A stretch of 64,000 bases of DNA from NCBI GenBank assembly GCA_014240275.1, contig JAAZXH010000008.1, forward strand, positions 1 to 64,000, in the 5' to 3' direction. The stretch is from Candidatus Peregrinibacteria bacterium (GTDB taxonomy: Bacteria; Patescibacteriota; Gracilibacteria; UBA1369; GCA-2718715). The notes under the pieces were generated by a model. That model ran no database searches. It saw only the letters and a list, made by a program, of their open reading frames with translations, and was not told where the DNA came from. Position numbers and translations under genes: made by a program. Positions 26,575-34,896 of this stretch are shown here, piece after piece. Numbering within the stretch: the first letter of the stretch is position 1; the number at the start of each line of letters is the position of its first letter.

Positions 26575-29187
26575 TTAAGTTGGGGTGTTATTACCACCTA
26601 AAACTTTACCCTTCATACTATTTTTAGCTTTCTCTCTACCACCCTTAAAGGAGTTAGCGAGTAGATTAAATGGTAAACCAACACCACCTTTAAAGATTGT
26701 TGAAATTCCATGACCTAGCAATGGAAATAAACCACGCTGCTCATTAACAGTACGTATTAGACTTGCATATGTACTACTATAAGTTCCTTTATTAAATATA
26801 GTACTAAAAGCCCCGGCAATACCACCTAAACCAAACTTAACAGTTCCTGTACCTGCTTTTACTAGAATGTTATTTTGGATTTCATTATAATATCCTTTTG
26901 CCTTTAAACCTCGGTGGGTTTTGAATGCCATTGCAGTTGCTCCCACACCTAACATAGAAGCTAAGTAAGATGTGACATAAGGTGAGGCAGCTCCCAATAG
27001 AGGTACAACGGGCAGGCCACCAAGGAAAAGAGTTGAAGCAAAAACTGACCCTCCAACTAACGCACCATGGAAGAAACCATGACGAATAGGATTTAATGAC
27101 TTAATACCATTACGAGCCGCTCGGACTACTCCATTAACTCCCTTAAAGAGTAACTTTCTTAAAGAGCCAGAGTTAGGAAGCAATTCATCGACATTGTAGC
27201 GATCCCCTGTAAAAAGCGTTTTTGCATGAGCTTTTAACAAACCACGAGTTTTAGATTTAAAATATTTTGAACCAGTTGCCTGTAAATTAAGTTTTTGGGC
27301 GTCCTGTGAATTATAGTCGATTGAATTTTCACTAATTAGGGCAGACAAACGAGATGGATCAATATTTGGATCTGCCTCTATCTTACTAGCAATATTAGCT
27401 TTATTAAATATATTATAGGCATTGAGAATTCTCATGAGTTTTGGTCTCGATTCCGAAGAAATCATAACTATATCGTCAGAATAACCAAACAGGGCGTTTC
27501 TCCTATTGTGCCTTGAACCTTTCAGTTCTTGAATAGCACGCTTGTTTTCCGCAATCTTAGTTTCATTTACATGAAGCAAAGCAGGGTTATTTCTACTTTC
27601 TAATTTTAAATTAGCAATTTCAGCTGTCAATTCTGCTATTCTTGCAGTTGGGTCAGAACATTCTAGTTTAGTACCTCTCACAAAAGGAACTAATAAACTC
27701 ATTAAATACGCCAAGTCAGAAGACTTAACGTGTTGAGACATTACTAGTTTTTTGAAAGTTACAACTGGATTGTTAATCAACTCACGCAAAGTTTTTTTAT
27801 TGGAAAGAATATCTTGCAAGGGGGCAAGACGAGGCAAAGCTGCTATAGCACTATCAACACTAAGAGATGATAGTAATTCGTCAACTTCTAAAGTTTTTGC
27901 TTTTTTAATAACCTCAGGGTCCTTCGGACCACAAGTTGCTTCTAATTTTTCTCTAGACCTACCGGTCATATAATCTAAAGTTGCAATTTTTTGTGCCGAT
28001 AAAGGATCAACTCCTCTTTCTATATAGGTTTCTTTCAAAAGTCGTACACCAAATTTATCAGCATCTAATGTCAATACAGAAGAAGTGTTCTTATTTCTAA
28101 GTTCAGTTAAAAAAATCTGTCTACCAGCAGTGTCAAAAGGGATTGACGTTGCTAAGTCATATGATATTTTACATTTTTGATGTAATTCTAATAACTTAGC
28201 TTCAAAATTTTCATTTTGGGCATATAGAGCTTTAAGTTCGTTGATCGCAGTTAAATGAGGTGTGTAATGACCAAGATTAGCATCAATAGTATTAATTTCA
28301 GTTTGTATTGTTGGCTTCAAAGCTGCGTCAGCGGCTCTAAAACGTTCAGTAGCAGAAACTTTATCAGCTTCTAGTTGAACAAAATGATCATATGAGACAA
28401 CATCTGTAGTAACAGGACCAATACTGTTTTTTAGAGTTTCAATTCTATCAGCGGTACTATGATATTGACTTAATTGATTTAAGTCATTAATTAATTCTGG
28501 ATTACCACCGGTCGAATCGCAACAATCACGGATGAGATCCTGATGTACAAGAGAATGAAAGTTTGTTGCAAGAGTTTGATTAAGATAACGGCTTAAGGCA
28601 CCACCTAAAGCTTTATTGCTTGAAATTTGGTTTAAACCTTGAATATTCAATGCTGGTATACTAGGATTTATCAAATTCATAGAGTCAATATGAGTAAGTT
28701 CTGAATAGGCATTCACAATAGCAGAAGTTACAATGTGCACGAAACGATAGTCATCATCAGTGGCTCGTGGATCAGTTAATATCTTTTTAGAGTGATCAAC
28801 AAGGTCTTTAAAGCGTAAATCTTCAACTCTTACTTTGAATATACGACGGCGTTTTAACATAGTTAAAAGCTGAGGGGCGGCATGTAGACTTTCAGAAACA
28901 AGGTTAGAAACATAAGACTCGAATTTAACGCGTTCAGGTTTAGTCATGCTATTAAGGACCGGTAATTCTGGTCGGACAGCAGTACTATATAAAGCTTCAA
29001 GAATTTCATTATGAACCATATGGTTAATTCGACCAACAGCGTGTGAAATACCTGTAATTGATGCATCACTAAAAGCTTCAAAACTTTCAGCATCAACAGA
29101 AGTTAATGAAGACCCATCATCTGTGGGTAAATATGAACCAGTATTTGTATTAGGATCTGAAACATTTCCATCATTCAATAAATACAT
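26575..29187 (-). CDS. Large hypothetical protein with C-terminal membrane segments, 870 residues
   Basis: Not recognised. The N-terminal 50 residues are polar and disordered-looking. Residues about 60-650 are helical, with a likely coiled coil near residues 520-570 (RIAELTAEIANLKLES, then ENKRAIQELK). The C-terminal 180 residues hold several glycine-rich hydrophobic segments (ALVGGSVFASTLFLGGLPVV, YLASMLGVGATAMAF, FGLGGIAGAFSTIF, GHGISTIFKGGVGLPFNLL) that could cross or insert into a membrane. No signal peptide is seen. It is the first gene of the three-gene operon behind a near-consensus promoter and diverges from tig. Confidence 0.65.
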   Translation of the reverse strand: MYLLNDGNVSDPNTNTGSYLPTDDGSSLTSVDAESFEAFSDASITGISHAVGRINHMVHNEILEALYSTAVRPELPVLNSMTKPERVKFESYVSNLVSESLHAAPQLLTMLKRRRIFKVRVEDLRFKDLVDHSKKILTDPRATDDDYRFVHIVTSAIVNAYSELTHIDSMNLINPSIPALNIQGLNQISSNKALGGALSRYLNQTLATNFHSLVHQDLIRDCCDSTGGNPELINDLNQLSQYHSTADRIETLKNSIGPVTTDVVSYDHFVQLEADKVSATERFRAADAALKPTIQTEINTIDANLGHYTPHLTAINELKALYAQNENFEAKLLELHQKCKISYDLATSIPFDTAGRQIFLTELRNKNTSSVLTLDADKFGVRLLKETYIERGVDPLSAQKIATLDYMTGRSREKLEATCGPKDPEVIKKAKTLEVDELLSSLSVDSAIAALPRLAPLQDILSNKKTLRELINNPVVTFKKLVMSQHVKSSDLAYLMSLLVPFVRGTKLECSDPTARIAELTAEIANLKLESRNNPALLHVNETKIAENKRAIQELKGSRHNRRNALFGYSDDIVMISSESRPKLMRILNAYNIFNKANIASKIEADPNIDPSRLSALISENSIDYNSQDAQKLNLQATGSKYFKSKTRGLLKAHAKTLFTGDRYNVDELLPNSGSLRKLLFKGVNGVVRAARNGIKSLNPIRHGFFHGALVGGSVFASTLFLGGLPVVPLLGAASPYVTSYLASMLGVGATAMAFKTHRGLKAKGYYNEIQNNILVKAGTGTVKFGLGGIAGAFSTIFNKGTYSSTYASLIRTVNEQRGLFPLLGHGISTIFKGGVGLPFNLLANSFKGGREKAKNSMKGKVLGGNNTPT

Positions 29188-29209
29188 AATCTAAATTAAA
29201 TTCACCTAC

Positions 29210-29238
29210 ATTATATCACAAAGTGCAAAATTTGACAA
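29210..29238 (-). promoter_or_regulatory. Promoter of the 870/124/858 operon
   Basis: On the minus strand TTGTCA (29233-29238), 17 bases, perfect TATAAT (29210-29215), with the -10 box ending 22 bases before the ATG. This near-consensus promoter implies steady, strong expression of the unknown operon. Confidence 0.75.
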
Positions 29239-29265
29239 ATATTTTTACTAAAACTGCAAGAAATA

Positions 29266-29293
29266 TTGCTTTTTCTAGGGACTTTGCTAAAAT
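29266..29293 (+). promoter_or_regulatory. tig promoter
   Basis: TTGCTT (29266-29271), 16 bases, TAAAAT (29288-29293), ending 22 bases before the ATG. Confidence 0.55.
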
Positions 29294-29315
29294 AAAAAAG
29301 TTTTAATTATAAAAT

Positions 29316-30599
29316 ATGAAAATCAAAGCAGCAAAAGCTGTCGACGCTATTGTTAAAATAGAAGTTGAAGTTGACGACAAGAACCAAACTAATTTTGAAA
29401 AACAAGGTGCCAAAATGCTAGCCGAACAAGTAAGTATCAAAGGGTTTCGTAAAGGACACATACCAAAGAAAATGCTAATTGAGAAATTTGGGGAAGACGT
29501 TTTTTTTGATTTTGTAATCGAAAAATTTATCAACAACATCTATTCAGAAGCCTTAAAAGAAGCAAAAATAATGCCAGTTGCAATGCCAGACTTTGAAGTT
29601 AAATCTAAAAATCCAATTAAAATTGAGTTCAAAGTTCCGGTAAGTCCTGAAATAGACCTGAAAAAAGCTAAAAAAATCAAATTAAATCTCAAAACTCCAA
29701 AGATTACAAAAAAAGAGGTAAAAGAAGCCATCGACAAAGAACTTGAAATCCAAACAAGCTATACCAAAACAGACAAAGCCGCTAAAATCAAAGACAGACT
29801 AATTATTGACTTTGAAGGTTTCGACAAAAAAGGGGAACTAATTGAAGGTACAAAAGCACAAAAACAATTTTTAGTGCTAGGGTCCAAGAAGTTCATTCCT
29901 GGATTCGAAGAAGCCTTAGTGGGATCTAAAGCCGAACAAGATGTTGAGTTTGAAGTAACCTTTCCAAAAGACTACCATAAAGAAGACCTACAAAATGCAA
30001 AAGTAACCTTTAAGGTTCACGTACACGGTGTGGAGTCTCCAAGTGCAGCTAAATTGGATGAAGAAACTATTCAAAAAATTTATGGTGAAAAATTGAGCAA
30101 AGAAGAATTTGAGGAAAAAACAGAAGTAATGCTTCTTAACCAAAAAACAAACCAAGCTAAAAAAGAACTAGAAGAAGAACTATTCGAAAAACTATTAGAA
30201 GCAACAGAAATCAAAATAGCAGACGCCATAATTGATCAAAACTTATCTCAAAACCAAAAACAACTTATGCAACAACTCCAACAACAAAACAAAACCCTTG
30301 AAGATTATATTGCAGAGTTTGAAAAACAAACCAAAAAAGATTTTGCAAAAGAACAAAGAGATCAAGCTGAAAAACAAGCCAAAATGCGTTTCTTACTAGA
30401 TGCATTAAATAAAGAATACGACTTAAGTGTAAGCGAAAAAGACGTTGAAGCAAAAATCAAAGAAGAAATAGACAAAGCACCTGCTGTGATCAAAGAACAT
30501 GTCAAAAACTTTTATCAAAAAGGCTCACAAGGAGAATTTTCATTAAAAAACCAAATCTACATTGATAAACTATTTGAAATATTTGTAACAACCAAATAG
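29316..30599 (+). CDS. tig: Trigger factor, ribosome-bound chaperone and peptidyl-prolyl isomerase
   Basis: A 427-residue protein with the three trigger factor domains. The ribosome-binding N-domain carries the signature GFRKGHIPKKMLIEKFG (about residues 44-60). The FKBP-type domain lies around residues 155-240 (DRLIIDFEGF, then FIPGFEEALVG), and a long helical C-terminal chaperone domain follows. It binds the exit tunnel and shields new chains. It is followed at short distance by a regulator with its own promoter and a palindrome that may also end the tig transcript. Confidence 0.96.
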   Translation: MKIKAAKAVDAIVKIEVEVDDKNQTNFEKQGAKMLAEQVSIKGFRKGHIPKKMLIEKFGEDVFFDFVIEKFINNIYSEALKEAKIMPVAMPDFEVKSKNPIKIEFKVPVSPEIDLKKAKKIKLNLKTPKITKKEVKEAIDKELEIQTSYTKTDKAAKIKDRLIIDFEGFDKKGELIEGTKAQKQFLVLGSKKFIPGFEEALVGSKAEQDVEFEVTFPKDYHKEDLQNAKVTFKVHVHGVESPSAAKLDEETIQKIYGEKLSKEEFEEKTEVMLLNQKTNQAKKELEEELFEKLLEATEIKIADAIIDQNLSQNQKQLMQQLQQQNKTLEDYIAEFEKQTKKDFAKEQRDQAEKQAKMRFLLDALNKEYDLSVSEKDVEAKIKEEIDKAPAVIKEHVKNFYQKGSQGEFSLKNQIYIDKLFEIFVTTK

Positions 30600-30605
30600 G
30601 AAACC

Positions 30606-30650
30606 TTGCGAAATCAGTTAAAATGGCTTATCCTTTATGAGATAAGTCAT
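30606..30650 (+). promoter_or_regulatory. Promoter with palindromic operator candidate
   Basis: TTGCGA (30606-30611), 16 bases, TTATCC (30628-30633), ending 20 bases before the ATG at 30654. The -10 box lies in the left arm of an inverted repeat, ATGGCTTATC (30623-30632) and GATAAGTCAT (30641-30650), matching in 9 of 10 positions across an 8-base spacer. This is a natural site for the regulator to repress itself; it could also act as a weak terminator for tig (TTTT follows). Confidence 0.5.
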
Positions 30651-30653
30651 TTT

Positions 30654-31208
30654 ATGTTAAAAGAACTATTTACATCACAAGCTAGAATAAAACTCTTAGA
30701 ATTATTTATTTTAAATCCAAATAAAGAGTTTTACGTACGAGAACTAACTAGAATTTTGGATGAGCAAATTAACTCAATCCGAAGAGAACTAGAAAACCTG
30801 AGTAAAATCCAGTTTTTAAAGAACAAATTAAAACAAAGAAAAAAATACTACAAACTCAATCACAACACAGAGAAGTTTAAAGATCTTAAACCTTTAATAC
30901 TAAAAAACTCTGACCACCTCAAAAGATTTATTAAAGCCTGTAACAAACAAGGCTCCTTAGACCTACTTCTACTTAGTGGAGTATTTATCAACCAAGAAAG
31001 CCCATTCGATATATATTTAGTAGGCGAAATTAGACAAACCGAATTAACAGATATATTAAAAAAATTTAAATTAAGTGAATACAAAATACACTTTGTAAAT
31101 ACTGCAGACTTTGCTGAACTCTGGGGAGAAAAAGACATACAAACTATCAGCATAATACAGGCAGAACAAAATATCAAAATTTATTCAAACATAGACCAAT
31201 TCTTATAG
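30654..31208 (+). CDS. Winged-helix transcriptional regulator
   Basis: A 184-residue protein. It starts MLKELFTSQARIKLLELFILNP, the form typical of a family of winged-helix regulators common in CPR genomes. The recognition segment is VRELTRILDEQINSIRRELENL, and the basic wing region is LKNKLKQRKKYYKLN. The rest is an alpha/beta domain that may bind a ligand or dimerise. An upstream TTG at 30606 would add 16 residues but lies within the promoter, so I use ATG 30654. The palindrome just before it suggests autoregulation. Confidence 0.75.
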   Translation: MLKELFTSQARIKLLELFILNPNKEFYVRELTRILDEQINSIRRELENLSKIQFLKNKLKQRKKYYKLNHNTEKFKDLKPLILKNSDHLKRFIKACNKQGSLDLLLLSGVFINQESPFDIYLVGEIRQTELTDILKKFKLSEYKIHFVNTADFAELWGEKDIQTISIIQAEQNIKIYSNIDQFL

Positions 31209-31220
31209 CAAAAAAAACGC

Positions 31221-31248
31221 TTGCAAATGAGATAAAAATCCTTATAAT
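31221..31248 (+). promoter_or_regulatory. rplS promoter
   Basis: TTGCAA (31221-31226), 16 bases, perfect TATAAT (31243-31248), ending 23 bases before the ATG at 31272. A TTG at 31248 overlaps the -10 box and so cannot be the start. Confidence 0.75.
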
Positions 31249-31271
31249 TGTCATGCAATAATATTTATACG

Positions 31272-31781
31272 ATGAATCAAGCATTACTTAATTTCGTATC
31301 ACGAGATAACCTAAAAGACAGACCACAAATCAAAGTTGGTCAGACAGTAAAGGTTCACCAAAAAATTAAAGAAGGTGGCAAAGAAAGAATCCAAGTTTTT
31401 CAAGGACTTGTTATTCAAGTAAGCGGTGATAAAGGAATCAACCAAACATTTACAGTACGTACAACTCTTTCTGGAGTAGGGGTAGAAAAAGTATTTCCAG
31501 TCCACTCAGACACAGTTGCAAAAGTAGAAATCGTAAAACAATCTAAAGTGCGAAGAGCCAAGTTATACTACATGCGTGAACGCTCTGGTAAATCAGCTCG
31601 TTTAAGAGAAATCAAGCAAGACTCTGAAACTCTAAATAAAATCATCCTAGCTAGCGATATCCACCCAGAAGTAGAAGCTATGATGCCAAAGGAAGAAGTT
31701 AAAGCTGAAGAACCAAAAGAAGAAGCCAAAGCTGAAGAGCCAAAACAAGAGGCTAAAGCTGAAGAGCCAAAACAAGATTAA
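31272..31781 (+). CDS. rplS: 50S ribosomal protein L19 with acidic C-terminal extension
   Basis: A 169-residue protein, against about 115 for a typical L19. Residues about 1-115 match L19: RPQIKVGQTVKVHQKI, RIQVFQGLVIQ, the SGVGVEKVFPVHS segment, and KVRRAKLYYMRERSGKSARLRE. After that the chain runs into an acidic tail with a 9-residue repeat KAEEPKxEA. The tail lies on the ribosome surface if the core fold is normal; its role is unknown. The start at ATG 31272 is set by the promoter just upstream. Confidence 0.93.
   Translation: MNQALLNFVSRDNLKDRPQIKVGQTVKVHQKIKEGGKERIQVFQGLVIQVSGDKGINQTFTVRTTLSGVGVEKVFPVHSDTVAKVEIVKQSKVRRAKLYYMRERSGKSARLREIKQDSETLNKIILASDIHPEVEAMMPKEEVKAEEPKEEAKAEEPKQEAKAEEPKQD
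31701..31778 (+). repeat. 27-base tandem repeat in the rplS tail
   Basis: Three in-frame units begin at 31701, 31728 and 31755 and encode KAEEPKEEA, KAEEPKQEA and KAEEPKQD. Units 2 and 3 are nearly identical at the DNA level, which points to recent slippage or duplication. Confidence 0.85.
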
Positions 31782-31792
31782 TAAAATCAATC

Positions 31793-31820
31793 AAAATAGC
31801 TAAGTATTACTTAGCTATTT
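31793..31820. terminator. Bidirectional terminator between rplS and the pyruvyltransferase gene
   Basis: An 11-bp stem AATAGCTAAGT/ACTTAGCTATT with a three-base loop and a T-run on the plus strand (TTTTTTTT), and TTTTG on the minus strand. The stop codon of the minus-strand gene at 31807 lies in the loop, so the terminator serves both converging units. Confidence 0.8.
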
Positions 31821-32757
31821 TTTTTATGTCTGATTTTGCAAACCTAGCAAAGTTTTTAACAACATTCTGGTCTGCTAAAGAAGAATGATTAAAATGAGAC
31901 GGAGGTATTTTTTTACCTAAATCTAGCGGTCTTAAAGATAAGTCATAAGCCAAACCTATCATTTTAGGGGCGTAAGCAAGAACGGTAACTGGCTTATTAA
32001 ATATTGCAGCTAGAATCATAGCGTGTAAACGGCCAGCATAAAGCTTTTTACAAAACTTAATGTAACTTGGAATATCAGACTGATCTACCAAATTCCAACC
32101 AAAAAGTTTAGCAAGTTTAGAATCAATTAATTTAAAAGGTAAAAAATAAACTGGAATTTTTTTATCTAAATAATTTAACTTTATATAAGCTGCAAAATTC
32201 AAAAGATTTGAGGGGTCATTCTTATAAAAATCTCTTAACGAAATACAAATAAAATCAGAGTCTTTAGGTTTTTTAAATTTAAAACATGATGTATCTAGTG
32301 CAAAAACTAAATCTGCAGAATAAGAAGCTAACGGACAAAACTTTTGACTTTGACTATCTCTTACAGATAAATAAGTAACATTTTTAAAGAGTAAGTTTTG
32401 CCAAAAACCAAATTTAGAATTAAATGATTGACCCAGTAAAAAAACTGGTTTACGAAAAACAAAAGACCAAATTAAAACCTGTCCCCAAATCAAGAATGAT
32501 AACTTTTCGTAGGTGCTAAACAAACCACCGCCACCAAAAAATACAGCATTAGATCTATAAATATATGAAATTGCTCTCCAGGACTGAAAATTAAACAAAG
32601 AGCGTAAACCAGCGGGAGGTAAGGGAAAATATTGTTTACCAGGCGCCATAATTTTATATTCAAATTCTTCTGGTAAATTAAGTAGAAGTGACTTTAAAAG
32701 CAAATCGTCACCATAGTTGCCACAACCGTAATTTCCAACAATTAATGAATATTTCAT
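31807..32757 (-). CDS. CsaB-like polysaccharide pyruvyltransferase
   Basis: A 316-residue protein with the family's N-terminal GNYGCGNYGDDLLL. FFGGGGLF and the C-terminal AGRLHAMILAAIFNKPVTVLAYAPK match the CsaB/polysaccharide pyruvyltransferase form. The family adds pyruvate ketals to sugars of secondary cell-wall polymers, and in several bacteria this lets SLH-domain proteins bind the wall. An SLH-bearing protein is encoded at 50834-52609. It is last in the infB operon, overlapping rnhB by four bases. Confidence 0.75.
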   Translation of the reverse strand: MKYSLIVGNYGCGNYGDDLLLKSLLLNLPEEFEYKIMAPGKQYFPLPPAGLRSLFNFQSWRAISYIYRSNAVFFGGGGLFSTYEKLSFLIWGQVLIWSFVFRKPVFLLGQSFNSKFGFWQNLLFKNVTYLSVRDSQSQKFCPLASYSADLVFALDTSCFKFKKPKDSDFICISLRDFYKNDPSNLLNFAAYIKLNYLDKKIPVYFLPFKLIDSKLAKLFGWNLVDQSDIPSYIKFCKKLYAGRLHAMILAAIFNKPVTVLAYAPKMIGLAYDLSLRPLDLGKKIPPSHFNHSSLADQNVVKNFARFAKSDIKKIAK

Positions 32758-33305
32758 GATTTAATTTTAAAGCTCCTGCGGTGAATCTGAGTATAACCAA
32801 ATTTTTGTATAGCCTTTCTATGAAACATAGTACCATAGCCCTTGTGCCTTTCAAAACCATATTGAGAATAAGAAGAGGCAAGATCCCTCATATAAGCATC
32901 TCTAAATTCCTTAGCAATAATACTAGCCAACGCTACTGCTTTATATTGATCTTCTGCTTTGTACTCAAAACGGTGATCAAATTTCAAATCAATCTTATAA
33001 CGGCCATCTATAATATATGGGCAAAAGTGTAAACGAGAAGAAAGGTTAGAATAACATTGTAACAAAGCTTCTCTAAATGCTAGCGATATACCAAAATTGT
33101 CAATGAAATTGGCGGAAACAGAAGCTATTGCAAAATCAACTTGTGGTAAAAGCTCACGCAAAAGTTTTCTACGTTTGGTTGACGTTAAACGTTTTGAGTC
33201 AATTAAATTAAAATCATTAAAAAGAGGAGAGTTGAGAACTGCACAAACCACCATTGGACCAGCTAAACAACCACGACCAACCTCATCAACACCTATATAA
33301 GACAT
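32754..33305 (-). CDS. rnhB: Ribonuclease HII
   Basis: A 183-residue protein beginning MSYIGVDEVGRGCLAGPMVV, the RNase HII signature with the first acidic residues D-E. DSKRLTSTKRRKLL and the later DGR and DQYKAVALASIIAKEFRD carry the remaining catalytic and basic groups. It removes ribonucleotides and RNA from RNA-DNA hybrids. A longer reading frame starts 33 bases upstream, but ATG 33305 overlaps the previous gene's stop as TAATG, a coupled start that matches the family N-terminus. It ends in TGA. Confidence 0.95.
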   Translation of the reverse strand: MSYIGVDEVGRGCLAGPMVVCAVLNSPLFNDFNLIDSKRLTSTKRRKLLRELLPQVDFAIASVSANFIDNFGISLAFREALLQCYSNLSSRLHFCPYIIDGRYKIDLKFDHRFEYKAEDQYKAVALASIIAKEFRDAYMRDLASSYSQYGFERHKGYGTMFHRKAIQKFGYTQIHRRSFKIKS

Positions 33306-34189
33306 TAGTAGTCCTGAGTTGTTGCTGATCCAATACATTTAACAGCCAAACTGTTACCGGCATGAACTGAACTTGCAATATCTTTGGACTGTAAGTATTC
33401 AGTAAAAAAACCAGCCCTAAAAGCATCGCCACAACCGGTTGGATCAATTGGATTTTTTGCTGGCAAGGTGTCAAAATATTCATTAATATTTAATTCGGAG
33501 TTAACTACATTTATTGGTTTAAAACCATCAGTAATAATTACGTAGGACGCTTTGTTATAAATTTCAAAATCTTTTAATTGAAATATATCTTTAATTAAAG
33601 CCATTTCTTCTTTGTTCAAAATTAAAAACTCAGAATACTCTAAGATTTCTAAAAACTTATCACGTTGAAAAGCTGAAATTTGCTGACCTGGATCAAAAAC
33701 TAAAGGTATATTATGTTTTTCAGTAAACTCATATGCTTCTATCATACAATTAACAGAATCTGGAGAAACTATAAATATCTCATAATCTGTCTTGGCAAAT
33801 TTATAAACATCAGAACTAGCCAAAACAGCAGCATTTGACATAAAGAAAGTCAGTTGCTGAGACTCATTATCAGTTGCAATGTATGCACAAGCAGTATAGG
33901 AATTCGGAATTATAACAACATTCTCAGAGGGGATATTAAACTTTTTAAAACGATCAAGGTAATCATTAGAATCTAACGAACCTAAAACTCCATACATATC
34001 AAAATCGGCACCAAGCTGCGCAAGACCATAAGCAATATTACCGGCACAACCTCCAAAAGAAACTAATTTTTCAGATAATACAAAACTACAATTTATAAAT
34101 TGAGAAGCAGAAAGATTACGTTTAAAATTATCCTTATAACGCAGCAAGTGATCATAGGCTAAATGGCCAGAAATTCCAATTTTAGACAT
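33305..34189 (-). CDS. PfkB family carbohydrate/nucleoside kinase
   Basis: A 294-residue kinase of the ribokinase/PfkB fold. The N-terminal substrate region has SFGGCAGNIAYGLAQLGA. The active-site signature is DPTGCGDAFRAGFF (about residues 247-260), where the GD carries the catalytic aspartate. The protein resembles adenosine-kinase-type PfkB members, but substrate cannot be fixed. It lies between rmlA (2-base gap) and rnhB (1-base overlap) within the infB operon. Confidence 0.88.
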   Translation of the reverse strand: MSKIGISGHLAYDHLLRYKDNFKRNLSASQFINCSFVLSEKLVSFGGCAGNIAYGLAQLGADFDMYGVLGSLDSNDYLDRFKKFNIPSENVVIIPNSYTACAYIATDNESQQLTFFMSNAAVLASSDVYKFAKTDYEIFIVSPDSVNCMIEAYEFTEKHNIPLVFDPGQQISAFQRDKFLEILEYSEFLILNKEEMALIKDIFQLKDFEIYNKASYVIITDGFKPINVVNSELNINEYFDTLPAKNPIDPTGCGDAFRAGFFTEYLQSKDIASSVHAGNSLAVKCIGSATTQDY

Positions 34190-34191
34190 GT

Positions 34192-34896
34192 TTATTGATT
34201 AGAGATATAAAAACCGGCCTCTTGTAGACCTTGGAAAGTGCCAACATCAAACCAAGCTTCTTGCAAAGTTGTATAACTAAGCTGGTCTTCTTTTAAATAA
34301 AGTTCTAGTAGATCTACTATTTCAAATTCACCTCGTGCTGATTTACTTAATTTTGGTATTTTTTTAAAAACAGTATTATCAAACATGTAAAGCCCAGTAA
34401 TAGCTAGGTCAGACTGAGGGTCTTCAGGTTTTTCAACCATATCAGAAACAGAGTCATTTTCATCTAAATACAAAATACCAAATCTAGAAGGGTCATTAAC
34501 GGCTTTTGTAAATACAGAAGCACCAGATTTAAAAGATTTAACTTGAGTAGAAACGTCATCGAAGGCTAAATTATCTCCTAAAACGACAAAACAATCATCA
34601 TCACCAACAAAATCCCTAGCATGATAAATAGCATCAGGTAATCCATGCGGATGATCTTGGATCTTATATTGGATATTTACACCAAACTCTTTACCAGAAT
34701 GTAAGTATTTCATAAACATATCAGCGTGAAAATAATCAATGACTATCAAAATATCTTTTACCCCAGAGCGAATTAGAAAATCTAGAGGATAAAAAATCAT
34801 CGGTTTGTCATAAACTGGCAATAAACTTTTAGGAAATAAATTCGTCAAAGGTTGTAAACGAGTACCACGACCTCCAGCTAGTATCACACCTTTCAT
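34192..34896 (-). CDS. rmlA: RmlA-like sugar-1-phosphate nucleotidyltransferase (short form)
   Basis: A 234-residue protein with the nucleotidyltransferase signature GVILAGGRGTRLQPLTN, PKSLLPVYDKPMI, and the LGDN motif that holds the metal. It makes dTDP-glucose from dTTP and glucose-1-phosphate in the pathway of the neighbouring genes. It lacks about 55 C-terminal residues of the usual 290-residue RmlA, a part involved in allosteric control, and may therefore be feedback-insensitive; that is inference. It overlaps rmlD by four bases. Confidence 0.85.
   Translation of the reverse strand: MKGVILAGGRGTRLQPLTNLFPKSLLPVYDKPMIFYPLDFLIRSGVKDILIVIDYFHADMFMKYLHSGKEFGVNIQYKIQDHPHGLPDAIYHARDFVGDDDCFVVLGDNLAFDDVSTQVKSFKSGASVFTKAVNDPSRFGILYLDENDSVSDMVEKPEDPQSDLAITGLYMFDNTVFKKIPKLSKSARGEFEIVDLLELYLKEDQLSYTTLQEAWFDVGTFQGLQEAGFYISNQ

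Noticed and set aside
30606..30653. Earlier TTG start for the winged-helix gene
   Set aside because: It lies in the promoter, and ATG 30654 gives the family's MLKELF start.
31248..31271. Earlier TTG start for rplS
   Set aside because: The TTG overlaps the -10 box of the rplS promoter, so it cannot be transcribed; ATG 31272 gives the normal L19 start.
33306..33338. Eleven-residue N-terminal extension of rnhB
   Set aside because: The in-frame ATG at 33305 forms the coupled TAATG overlap and starts exactly at the conserved IGVDEVGRG.
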